DNA from: Parachlorella kessleri
Lineage: Eukaryota; Chlorophyta; Trebouxiophyceae; Chlorellales; Chlorellaceae
Reading direction: 5' to 3'
Length of the DNA stretch: 60,557 bases
Assembly: GCA_001598975.1 (NCBI GenBank)
Contig: BBXU01000622.1
Coordinates: forward strand, 1 to 60,557
The position numbers and the translations under genes were made by a program. The notes below the pieces were generated by a model. It made no database searches. It had not been told where the DNA came from and saw only the letters and a list, made by a program, of their open reading frames with translations. Shown here in pieces: positions 1-11,000 of the stretch; position 1 is the stretch's first letter; every line of letters begins with the position of its first letter.

Positions 1-64
1 CCACCACCACCACCACCACCACCATACACACACACCAAACCACACCACCACCACCACCACCACC
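1..64. repeat. (CCA)n microsatellite
   Basis: Two CCA/ACC trinucleotide runs (1-24 and about 45-64) are separated by a CACA-rich stretch. They sit in an intron of gene 1, downstream of the PFRTAW exon. The array continues to the window edge, so its full length is unknown. Confidence 0.9.
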
Positions 65-2409
65 AAGAGCGCCTGGCTGGCTAGCTCACCTGCAGGCCGT
101 TGACCCAGGCAGTCCGGAAGGGCATGTAGCGCACATACATGTAGCACAGGTACGTGGTGATCATGATGCACGCAATGGCCTGCGGCACATTTCATACTTA
201 TAGTCACAACAAGCGCCTTCGGGCAGGGACACGTTACAAAGGTCCTGCTTGCAAGGGTGACAGGGTTACCACTGAGATGCCTGCACAGCTGCAGCAAACC
301 AGCTGCTGCCAACCTGGATCTTGGTGTAGCTGGGGAAGACTTGGTTGATGAAAGTGAGAAGGGATATCAGCGCAAAGCGCCAATGGGCGCTCCTGGATGC
401 ACAAACACTGGTCATCTTTGCTTCGTACTAATGGCTGGGACAGACATAGCAACTGCATGGCAACACCTGACAACCCACGCACCTGCTGTGAGCCTGAGCG
501 CTCAAATCTGAGCTGGTTGGGTTTAGGTCACAGTCGGCCACAGCGAGGAAGTATGCCATCACAAGCAAGAGGAGCTGCAGGGAAGTTGGCTCGTGCCAGC
601 ATTGAGTTGTGCAGGTGGTACATATGATCGGAGGCTGCATCTAAAACCCACACAAGACGGATAGCTGGGTGCAGCATGTGACACAGGTTACCCCTCGATC
701 CCAGCCTACAGAAGCCCTGCACTCACCGTGACGGTAATGGAGCCAGCAATGATCCCCAGGAAAGGCATTTTGAAGCACTCCCGGTCGGGGAACATCTAGA
801 AGAGGATAAAGAATGCTACTCAGAATATAGACACCGCGGGACAAGGGACTCATGCTGGGGAAAGGAGCAAGCATGGCATAGCATTTGCACTGCATGTGAA
901 CAGCAAGGCATATTCTTACCTCATTGACGATTGTGGGTCCAGAAAAGGTACAATCCAGCGAGACCGCAAAGGTGCCAAATGTGTTTATGTAACATAGCTG
1001 AAACAGAAACGCTAAGATCACCCTCAGGATGTCAATAAGCCTGCAACAGCCGTGCCCACCATTTAGGAGCTCTGAAGGTTCCAGGGCTGGCTGCTGACAA
1101 TCTACACAACATGACTACTAGGCCTTTGTGCGCCAGATAATCCTTACCGGGCATGGTGAGACTGGCTGGCTTTAGACTTAATGCCCAGGAATACGCAGCC
1201 TGCAGCAAATAACAACAAGACGCCAGCCAGCACAAGGAACAGGCCCACGTATAAATCAAAATCTGCAGCGCACATGTTAACTCATGCTACTTTGATGCTT
1301 CACGGGCGTCCAATGCAGTGTGAGAGTCAAAGTCAGGCGTCACTCTTGCATGATGCTCTGCGATTGGCACAAGGGACCAGTTGCGTGTCATGAGCGCTGC
1401 GTGCTCACGTCCGTTGAAGAGTCCAAGGCCTTCCGGTAGCAAGTTGGGAAATCGCACCCAGGATAACCACTTCCAGTACCTGTTGAGACAGAACGGCACG
1501 CCTTGGTTTCGAGGATTGCCAAACCAATACCAGCTGCTGACACAAGCCATACATGGCCTTACACATGTTTTGCCGCCTGCTTGAGGCGCGGTGGGCCACC
1601 ACACCGCCTCACAAGCACTGAAATCTTACCAGGCCTCAAAGTCAAGCGTCCATGGGAAGTTGTGGCCAATGAAGAAAACGGCCAACTGCAGAGGGCCAAG
1701 GAACACATCAAATCCACACCGATTGATGCACCTGCCTCCCTCAATAGGTCCCATGCAAGGACAACTTACCAAGGCTTCCCCACGCACCTGCAGGTAGTTG
1801 ATAACCATTGCCGACAGCGCAAACCTCCAACCCTCAACCAGTGGCTCCTTGCAGAGCTTGTGAAGCACCCCAAACAGGGCCTCCTGCAGGTACCAACGTC
1901 TGTCAAGCATGTTCTTGTGTAGGCATGACGGGCGCTAGGGCGGGAGCGTGCGGCAGTGCTCAGGAGGAGTTTGCCACCAGCGGTGTGCGGCGCTGACTGT
2001 GCAGTGGCAAGGAAACACAGGCTATGAGGTGCCAGCTTTGGTTTAAGTTGCTTGCTGCCTCAGCCCCGCGTGTTGCACCCAATTGGTGCCTTGCTGCGGC
2101 GTCCTGTAGTAGCCCCAAGCCTGTGCTTTTCACTGCGGCCAGCGCTTGCTCTGTACGCGGCGACTACCCAATAGGCACCTGAAGGCCGCCCTGCTGGGTC
2201 AGCAACTCTGTTGAAGCATCGCCATCCTCTTGATCCTGCCGCCGCTCGCTGCCTTGGCTGCCTGCTGCTGAATCTGCAAGCACGTACCAAGCGCTTAGAG
2301 GCGGCTGTTGGCCGGAAGGTTGGGCAGCCTAGGCAGGTCAGTCGCCTGGAGCTCTCTTCTGATCACCGTAAGTAGCGCCTCCAGAGCCAGCGCTGTCCTG
2401 GCGCTGCAT
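1..2409 (-). CDS. Gene 1: TmcB/FixL-like membrane PAS protein, N-terminal part only
   Basis: Only the start of the gene lies in the window; the rest continues off the left edge. The start codon at 2407-2409 opens a short first exon beginning MQRQDSAGSGG, which matches the first exons of genes 2 and 3. Exon 2 (about 2185-2272) encodes an acidic stretch ending TELLTQQGGLQ. Membrane exons follow: GVLHKLCKEPLVEGWRF (1790-1885), LAVFFIGHNFPW (1626-1690), NLLPEGLGLFNG (about 1410-1460), LYVGLFLVLAGVLLL (1150-1275), LCYINTFGTFAVSLDC (920-1022), FKMPFLGIIAG (725-800), LLLVMAYFLAVA (500-585), a FINQVFPSYTKIQ exon (310-400) and ITTYLCYMYVRYMPFRTAW (88-185). Every exon has a counterpart in genes 2 and 3, with similar splice sites. 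The signalling domains are not visible, so function is taken from the paralogues. I see no frame break in the visible part. Confidence 0.8.
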
Positions 2410-2610
2410 GATCCTTGATGCAGCCTTCGTTCAGCACGTTCTCCTTCCTTGGCAGCCTCGGGCCCCAGACTGATGCCAAGCTGGTGCCAGAGACCGGGCA
2501 AAAGCAAGACAGGCAACTCCGGCAGAATGAAAAAAGTTGCAAGTTCACCAAGTTCATCGAAGAGGGCTGTGTTTGAAAGGTATCTTACGTTTCCCTTAGG
2601 GGCACCCATA

Positions 2611-2744
2611 GGGGTCACCTGGATGTCAAGGGGATGTGCTGGACGCGATGTGCCTCCCGACGTGATGATCTACATGGCGATCGGTGGCAGATGCATTATG
2701 GTCACGTGGCATGCCACGTGGTGGCCACCGTGGCATTTCGCGCC
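2611..2744 (-). promoter_or_regulatory. Upstream block of gene 1 shared with gene 2
   Basis: Colinear short matches to the region upstream of gene 2 are GGGGTCACCTGG (2611-2622), TGCCTCCC (2651-2658), ACATGGCGATC (2672-2682) and TTCGCGCC (2737-2744). The same words occur at 22056, 22079, 22096 and 22151. In both genes the block begins about 200-210 bp upstream of the ATG. It may be promoter or 5'-UTR; I cannot place a transcription start. TTTCGCGC at 2736-2743 also fits the E2F site consensus TTTSSCGC. Confidence 0.5.
2703..2720. promoter_or_regulatory. 18-bp perfect palindrome with two CACGTG (G-box) cores
   Basis: CACGTGGCATGCCACGTG is its own reverse complement and contains two G-box/E-box hexamers, at 2703-2708 and 2715-2720. 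It lies about 300 bp upstream of the gene 1 ATG, inside the block shared with gene 2, but gene 2 lacks it. CACGTG is the classic core for plant bZIP and bHLH factors. A regulatory role here is inference. Confidence 0.45.
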
Positions 2745-3281
2745 TCGGCAGGGACAAGTGAGAGAATGTGCGACTCCTGCTTCTTGGTTGTCTGCCGGTT
2801 GATCTATGGCTATGAATTGGGTGCCTTCTTTCCGAAAGCTGTAAGCTGCGTCAGCTAGCTGCCCTTTACAAGGTCAAGTCACAACCAACCAAGCCTCAGA
2901 TATCAGTGGCATGTCTGAAGGGTTCGCTTCGTCAAGCATGGCAGCGAGCCATGTCGTGTGCAGGGCAAATTTGTCAACTTGTCTATGAGGCTATGCCCCC
3001 TTGTTTGCTCTTACCTCCTCCTACGCTCAACCCCGCCAGTTTGAAAATTCTCAAACCAGCTGGAACAGCTCGCAGGAACAGCCTGCAGGAGCCAGCCCGT
3101 GGGTGCCGCGTCCCTCCATCAGCCTGCCCCTAGGCATTGGGTGTTGCTGGTGTCGGTGGTGCCACTGCACTATTCCTTACCACGTGGTAAGGAAGGCGTG
3201 CACGCCTGCTTCACTGCTGCTCGACAGGGGTGTACGTGATACATCCAGTTGCCACCTTAGCTTGCTAAGCGGCCAAGTCCC

Positions 3282-3347
3282 ACAGTGGTCCTACAGTCGT
3301 CCCACAGTGGTCCTACAGTCATTCTACAGTGGTCCCACAGTCGTCCT
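3282..3347. repeat. 11-bp minisatellite, six units
   Basis: Six consecutive 11-bp units follow the pattern ACAGTSGTCCY. Alternating GTGG and GTCG variants give a 22-bp higher-order unit repeated three times. One unit (3315-3325) is degenerate. It lies in the 3' flank of gene 2. Confidence 0.9.
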
Positions 3348-3895
3348 GTCATGGGATGCCCATTGGACAATTCCATAGGATGCCCATGGGATATGGCCTT
3401 CCCCATAGTGTCCCTAGAAAGTTGAGCTGCAGACAATCTGCTAGTGAACCGCAGCACATGCCACACAGTCAGCATGGATGGGAAGCAACAGGGCTGCAGA
3501 TGCTTATATTTCGGTATGTCCATAAAAGGAGGCTTACAGAAGGGTGATGTAGCTGAAATACAGGCAGAACAAAGAATACTGTGAGTGCCAATTACAAAGC
3601 TATATATGCAACCCTTCCCAAAACTGGCCCGTAGCCCCTTTTCGAGGTTGTCGCAGTATGATGAGCATCCTCGTGCTGCTGGCTGCAGAAGCTGGTGCAC
3701 GATTCAGACGATGCGTAAAACACAATCCTTACAGAGTGCATGTTTATGTGGTTTCAGGCATTCCCTCATGAAGCCAGCCCACAGGTGGTCACAAGAACTC
3801 AGCCTGCTGACACCTGCTGGGTCCGTTGGTCATATTCTTGGAAACCTGCAGCAGCATGTTTATCACCTCATTACCTATGCTCTTGCAGGATGCTT

Positions 3896-3900
3896 TTACA
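3896..3900 (-). terminator. Candidate TGTAA polyadenylation signal for gene 2
   Basis: TGTAA on the minus strand lies about 155 bp past the gene 2 stop codon. TGTAA is the usual chlorophyte poly(A) signal. Another TGTAA occurs at 3729-3733, so the choice is uncertain. Confidence 0.3.
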
Positions 3901-4055
3901 AGAGAAGGCCCCAGAAGAGCGAAGACTTGCATGCCTTGCCAAACTGTGAGGCGGTTAATTCCTGGGTGGGTTGCATTCCTAGGCATGCTCCGGTAGTAGC
4001 ACCACAGTAAGGCTGCCAGGGCAACCAACGCTTGGCGTGCAAAGCCACGAACAAC

Positions 4056-5015
4056 TCACGCAAATGAGACTCTGCGCGGCGAGCGGTGTGAGTCCCACAG
4101 GGTCGGGTCTTCCGGATCAGCCTCTCGCTCTGCAGTTCGGGAGCTTATCAAGTTCCCAACCACAGACACACGCACAGACACACGCACAGACACACGTAGG
4201 ACCACTTGACAGTTAGCTGAGGCTCTGCCCCAAGCAGCAGTTGACCACCCAGCGACAGAAGGTTAGCACCCCACTGTCCCCTCAGCCGTACCATGCACTA
4301 CTGATCTGCCCACCTGACTGATGGCGGTGCATGGTCTCCTTGTATGCCTTATACTTCCTTTGGCTGCCCTGACCTCCAGAAGGCGGAGAAAGAATAGGCA
4401 CCTGCAGTGCAAGAAGCTCAGAAACTGCTGGGAAGCAACACAGGTGATCGGATATCCTTCAGGCTGTCGACCGGCAGGGCACACACAGCCAGCCTTCAGG
4501 AGAAGCGCTGTACCACCGTCCCGAAACTGGCTGCCTCCGCCTCAGGCAGCACTTGCCTCTCTGTCCTTGGACGTGTTCCTGCTGACGATGATGCTCAGCT
4601 TGGAAGGCTCGCTGCCACCGACTTGTTGTGGCTCTGGTGTCACGCTACCCTTACCGTGGCCCCAGCGACTGCGACGAAACAGCCGGCCTGCACTAACCCC
4701 GACATGGCTTCAGCATCAGCTGGACATGGTACAAGACATACAGCTACAGATATCGAACCCAGACATTTGGAGGATCAAGGGAGATACAGATAAGGCTGTG
4801 GCGCTCCCAGCCCCATGTTATGATGTGCTGCGCTCACCCAGCACCCAACCCAACCGCGGCCTGGCCGGGCGGCAGTCGCTGGTCCGGCGATGGTGCCGGC
4901 TGCTAACCACCTCGCTGTCCTCCTCTTGCTGGTTGGTGCTGCTGAGCACCAGGTGCTCCACATCTAGGTCAGGGGGCAGCTGGCTCAGCAGCTCAGCCAC
5001 ACGGCGAGACTCCTA
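4056..5015 (-). other. Gene 2 cytosolic tail with C-terminal RVSF motif
   Basis: Four short conserved blocks occur. They are ESRRVAELLSQLPPDLDV with TNQQEEDSE (4895-5015), SKLSIIVSRNTSKDRE (4555-4625), a YKAYKETMHRH exon (about 4320-4370), and the final exon DPTLWDSHRSPRRVSFA plus stop (to 4056). RVSF (4062-4073) fits the PP1 docking consensus [RK][VI]x[FW]. The last six residues, RRVSFA, resemble the well-known PP1-binding peptide of the muscle glycogen-targeting subunit. Binding is inferred. Confidence 0.6.
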
Positions 5016-8000
5016 CAAAATTTCGAATGGTGGGAACGGGTTTCGCTCACACCGCCATGCCCACAGCAAATATAAAAAATGGGGAGAGCTCCACCTATTA
5101 AAATGTATCGTGTGCTGCTGGCGCTTTTGCTTGCTCCAGGTACGAGAGACGTCAGGCCCCAGCCTTACCACTACCATCCGTGCAGCCTCACAGTGCCGCA
5201 GCAGATTGCCCACCTTCTTGCTCCGCATCAAGAAGGGCCCCAGCATGTAAAACTGGAAATATGCCACAACCACCACGCCCAACACCATAGCCACCACCTG
5301 CACATAGAGCAGCACACCCACGGCCACCCTGTTAAAGAGAGTGTACTTGTCAGGGTGCAAGGGCAGCGGCTAGCAAAGCTCTGCCGTCTTTCACCCAAGG
5401 CACCCTCACAGTCACTAAGGGCAGCCACAGGCAGCAAACACATGCCCCATGTGCCAGGGTATTGTGTGCAAACAGGAGTTCCTCCCTCGCCTGCAGAATT
5501 ACTACGGCTGTCATGCGGCCTTGCCCGTCAGCCACAAAGTCTGCGGTGTTGGTGTTAAGGGCGTCCTGCGCAAAGGCATCAACAGGGGTGGGCAGTGAAA
5601 CCTATTTGACATGCCAATCTGTCTGCATCATGTAACGGCTGTGCTTGTGGCAACGTGTTCTTTCTTATCACAGCCCTGCCAGCCAGCGCATTACAGGCCT
5701 ACCCAGAACCACTGCACAGCCCTTCACGCCGCCCTGCTCACATCCAATTCTTCGCCTTCCCGGGTTACGTTCCAGATGAACAGGAACTGGTCGGTGAATG
5801 GGGTAATGCTGGCTGTAGGCAGCATCGTCAGCTCAGCGGCGTTCAAAATGAAGAGGTTGACCAGCTGGTTCAGGCCACTATTAGTGGCCTGCAGACATTT
5901 GGAGGCAAGCCAGGAAGAGCTCTTGCGGCATGGATTACAAGCCAATATGTATGTGCTGAGGCTGCCATGGTATCACTGGGCTTGGTGCTCCCAGAGGGAG
6001 GTACGTACCACATAGAGAGGGTCACCGGGCTGCCGGCAGTTGGAAGTGGTCTGCAGCAGGCAATTACTGCCGAACCACAGCTTCTCATGCCGATTATTGT
6101 GTCTCAGGGCACCCTCCAACCCCAATGTGGCGTCGCCATAAAGTAGGCCATTTTCATAGAGCTGGATTTGACTGTAGGTTGCAGCCAGCCTGCATGCAGC
6201 AGCAGCGGCTCTAAACATCCCAAAAGGCACGCTACCTAAGAAGAGAAGCGCGACGCACCACACTGCAAGCATGCAGCCTTATCGTGACGAAGCACCAATG
6301 TGTGTATGGCATGGCTTTTAGTCTCGTTCAGGCATACGTTGCTTTCAGGTTGTTCATGGATGTAAGAGAAGACCCAAACGCAATCCCGACCGCCTTGCTG
6401 AAAGAGGATGACACCAAGTACTGTAATATGTTGGCTGCAACAAGGTTGGAGACCTGCAGATATCAGTGGCGCGCATTGTTAGCTGCATGTGCAGCATCCC
6501 AGTGGCGAAACGAGAACGCAGGATACACATGCTGTATGTCTCTGGGTCATAAGCAGTGCCTTAAGCAGTAAACAAGGCTCTTGGAGGCAGTCTCTACTCA
6601 CTGAGGCACTGCAGCCTCGCAGCTGCACAATAGAGACACCGTAAGCCACAGAGACAATAATTGCACCAGACCAGGGACGGCAGCAGCAGCATGTTGGCAG
6701 CTAAACCGTTGGTCTTCTGCAGCGTGTAGCACAGCAGGTTTGTATGAGTCAAGTGAGACATGGGTAGTGTCGCATTGAAACGCTTGCGCGTCAGGCTTCT
6801 GGCCGTAGGATTTTGTTAGTCAGTATTTACGAAGTTATGGCCCTTTTAGTTTGTATTTCTTGAGGTTTGTTTTCATGGTTCTATACGCAGGCAGGCCATG
6901 ACATGCATGCATATGCTGATATCCATTTCACAGGCACCTGAGCACCCACCAGCTTGCGCTTGCGCGATGTCATGCTGAAGCCAACGGCCTCGTCAGGCGT
7001 TACCCCAATCCCACCGTCTGCTTGTCCTTCTCCTTTTTCCTGCTCTTGCTGCTGTTGCTGCAATGTGGACGGGCAGCCAAGTGCTTGCAAGCTGAGGACT
7101 AGCAAGACAAGCAAAGCGGCGAGGGCAAGAAGCTGCAGCAGAGGCCCATCTTGGTTTGTTGAGATCTCACAGTCACATGCCAAAGGAGGCGGCACTTAAG
7201 CGCTCCACACGGCTTCTCACACGGAGGTCCTTGCACACGCACCCGCAGCCAAGCTTCTCCGTCGTCGTCGTCCCCCTCCTCGTCCTCGTCCAGGGACACC
7301 TGCACCTCCTGGGTAGCCAGCTGCATCACCACAGGCCGCGGCACCGCCTGCGGGGCAGGCCACCATGCGACTTGAACTAGGTGTACACTGATGACGTCCT
7401 GGCGCAGTCGAGCGTACCAGGCAAACCCACACACCCTGCGGCACTTGCCTGCGAAAGGCCCTGCAAGTGAGTATTCTGCTCAAGCTTTCTGGTGATGGTT
7501 ATGGTTCAGCCCACCCATGCCTTGCCTGAGCCTCACCCTAGCCTCAAGGTGCGTCCTGCACCAGAAGCCCCTATGCGCCCAGCCTCACCAGGAAGACGCT
7601 GAACAGCTTGAGGCGGGTCCGCTGCACCAGGCTGAGCAGCACGTAGAGGCACCCACAGCACAGTGGGATCAGGCCGCCAACCTCTGTAACCGTGAAGATG
7701 ATAAGCTCCTGCAACGAGGTCCAACAGACGTAGTCGTGCTTTCAGATCTTGAAGTAGTTCCGAGCAGAAACCGAGAAAGGATGCAAAAGTGGCCTTGATA
7801 CCTCAGGCAGTTTGTTTGTAAATGCGTGCTGCAAAAGACTGCAGAGGGGGCCTGCAAAACAGCGCTGACCTTGATCTGTTGTGTAAGCTTGACAGCAGAC
7901 ACGTCTTTCTGGTAATTCAGGCTTGCCAGCAGCCCGTTGGAAAGGGCATCTTTATTAGCCGTCATAAGGGCAACCTCCTGGACAGTCGTCAGCAAGCCTT

Positions 8001-11000
8001 GCACGATCACCCCCTTGCTAAGGGATGCCAGGTTTTGCCTGTGCTCTGCTGAAAGAGTGGCTACACATGTGTGCAGCTGCCCGAATGCGAAAGAGTAGCC
8101 GCCGCACTTCCAAAGCGTGCATGAAGGCTTGGCCTGCCCTTTGTACCTACCGGCATGTTGACTAAGCCACTGGCTGTGGGACTGGCTGCTGTGGCCCCTA
8201 CCAACCGGCCAGCAGTGGTGAAGCGCTCGGCAAGGTCAAAGAGCGAGGCATTGAAACGCCTGCAGAGGTGGACAGTGAAGTGTGCACGGGATGCAACAGT
8301 GCCACGCCGCCCATAGCCACAACAAGGTAGGAAGGAGCGCAGTCACAAGCAGGACAAGCTGCCAGCCAGCCTGCCTTGCTTACCACATCCCATGTGACAT
8401 AGAGTTGCGACCAAACACCTAATAACCTCCAAACGACTAGCAACCTTTGCTTACGAGCTGCTGGCACCTACCTGTTAGGCGAGACCTCGCTCAATACAAC
8501 CCCGCTAGAATCACCAACGAGCAACACCCGCTGCTCTTGCGTGGGCGGCATCTCCAGCTTGTTAGGACTAGTGCCAAATACGAGCTCTCTGACCCCCGCA
8601 TCAAGCTTCTCTGCCTGCAGTGTCTCCACATAACATCAGTTAGAGTGCTGCAAATGGGAGAGGGCTGCTCTCAAGTGTAAGCAAGTTGGCAAGGCGGCTC
8701 TATACATGCAAGTTTTATTACTTATTAGACCTGTTAAAGGCAAAAGCACCGGATCACCTACCCTATCTGCCATCCATGGTGAGTAATGTGCAATGAATTG
8801 GTCAGCTTGTGCTGGGGCTGCATGCAGAAAGGGACTGTAGGTTAGCTTCTACAACGGAACGATGTGTCTGATCAGCAGATTCATCCATGCTCAGGTGGAA
8901 GAATGACATACCAAAGGAGCGTATGGTGCGGTTGCTTGTACTGTCGGTGCTTGAAATGAGGATCCGCATCACTATCATCATCTGCAGGCACACAGAGGAC
9001 TTGGCACCCGTGAAGTTACAGGGTTCTTACATTGACTATAAATAGTAGTGAAGTAGCAAGTCACTGCCATACAAAAGGCAGCCACCATGCTTGAAGGTGT
9101 TCATCGCATCCCAGGCACACTGAAACTGCCCGGAAGTCTACCAAATGCTGCACCACTGCTCGTGACAATGTGCTGGGCCAGCACCATATCTGACAAGGGA
9201 GGCGGACAGGCAAAAATCCCACAGGTATTGCAGCTGTCGCCTAAACTCGCCTTAGCGGAGAGTACACAGGTCTGGCCTGCCTGGACGATTTCCTGGAAGA
9301 AGGTCTGGTACCGCTGGGTGCCCTTTATAGTCAAGCTGAAGAAGAGGGCATGGAGGCCCAACAGCATGAGACTCATCACGATGGACGCCCTGCAGGGGTT
9401 ACCAAGCAATAAGCAACGATTTATAATATGATATATACGCCCAGGCCTCAAGGGCACAGCCGCCAATGAGCAACTATCCACAGCATGTAAAGTTTACATG
9501 GACTAGTGACAAAGTGTCGCCCTTGCACGATTAATGAAGTGGAGAAGCAAGTACCCACAGCATGTAGGGTCTGAATGGTGCTGGCAGTGATGTGCAGGGA
9601 GGCAGGCACGCTGGATGGGGCCTGCAGCACTAACTAACCACTTCAGGGTGTGGATCGTCCGCTGGGCCTTGCGTGAGGTCAGCAGCTTTTTCAGCTTTTG
9701 AAGCCGCTTGACTCGTTGGTAATGGTTGTAACTGCCGCGATGCTGGGCTTCCTGCAATAAAGAGCGGGCATGATTGAAAGCAGGCCAAGGAGAGCAAGGC
9801 TGTGCTGATCTAAACAGCGGACCTTTGCCCAGTACCCGGGTGGCTGCCATGGACCAGTTTAACAGACATTCAACCACAGTGGTATGGGCATGAACAAGTA
9901 TGACAGGCAGTCAAGCGCAGGGTACATGGCCCTTACGGGGACCAGGCCGCCTCCTGGCCTCCAGACAGACCTGGGGATCGGCGGCAGATGCGCCGTCATT
10001 GTTGGAGGCGCCTTCGTCCATTGAGTGCTCCGAGCGTCTGTCAGCTGCAGACAATGGCACGGGGAGACCCTTAGCAAACACATCAGGGAGCGAGGCAAAG
10101 GATCTCAGGAAAGAGTGTTCCTAGCCGTAAGGTCAGCAATTTACCTACTTACCTGCCAAACAGGGAGCCTACTTACAAACACACAGCCAGGGCCAAAAGC
10201 CCAGCAGGCAACGGTCAATCCAACAAAGCCACCAGCCGCCTACCCGACTGGACCTTTGCCGCTGCGCCAGCGGTAGAGACAGCAGCAATCCTGCAGACAA
10301 GGCCAGCATAAGCTTGCGGCGCTGCTGTGCTGCCTTGCTTGGCAGCCCAGGTTCCCAGCAAACATCAAGTTTTGGCAGCAGTGTGACGCTCGCTACCTGG
10401 GCAGGGCTATGCGCGTCAGCCACTATCCGAGATAATGTTTGCTGGTGCCTAGGCTGACAATGCCTGGGAAGGAGGTCCACGGCAGTCAATGTAGGGTCTC
10501 ACAATACTTACCGTGGAGTGTTCTCAGGCTCAGGAGAGCTGCTGCGGCTGCTTTGCGGCGATGCTGTGACGTCCACACAGCGCCTCAAGGCCTCAACCAG
10601 GTCTGGCCGGTCCCAAGGCGCTGGCTGGGCAGGCGGCACAGTCACTCGTACAATCCATCTACAGATGAGCAAGTCACACGCGCCAAGCAGTTTGCGATCC
10701 TCAGTACAGTCGGAACCAGAAAGCTGAAAAGGCAGCAAGCAGGCACAGTACCAGGTGCTGTCCCTGAAAACTACAAGGCTAACTGCAAAAGAGCAATGAG
10801 CAGCCATAAGGCCTGCAAAAGCGTCCTTAGAACATGAAGCTTGCCTGCTGCCGTCGCCATGCTTGTCTGCACCCTGCAGCTGCACCAGCATGCGGGACCC
10901 ATCCGCCTGCAGGGTAACCATATTATCCATTTGCCAGGCACTGACTGGGCTGTCTAGGTCTTGGCCGAAGCCAGTGTTTTCACGCCCCACCTGAGGTGCA

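Larger units (their letters stand above)
2410..4055. other. Spacer between gene 1 start and gene 2 end
   Basis: This holds the upstream region of gene 1 (2410 to about 2800) and the 3' flank of gene 2 (about 3700-4055), both minus-strand genes. I see no protein-like ORF. It contains the upstream block shared with gene 2, a CACGTG palindrome and an 11-bp minisatellite, each listed separately. Confidence 0.6.

Noticed and set aside
3282..3347. CRISPR-like short repeat array
   Set aside because: Units are 11 bp with no spacers, in an intron-rich eukaryotic context; this is a minisatellite.
4321..5250. 309-codon plus-strand open frame
   Set aside because: It is antisense to the conserved gene 2 tail exons and the closing membrane helix of the second ectodomain. 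The minus-strand reading matches two paralogues; the plus-strand reading matches nothing.
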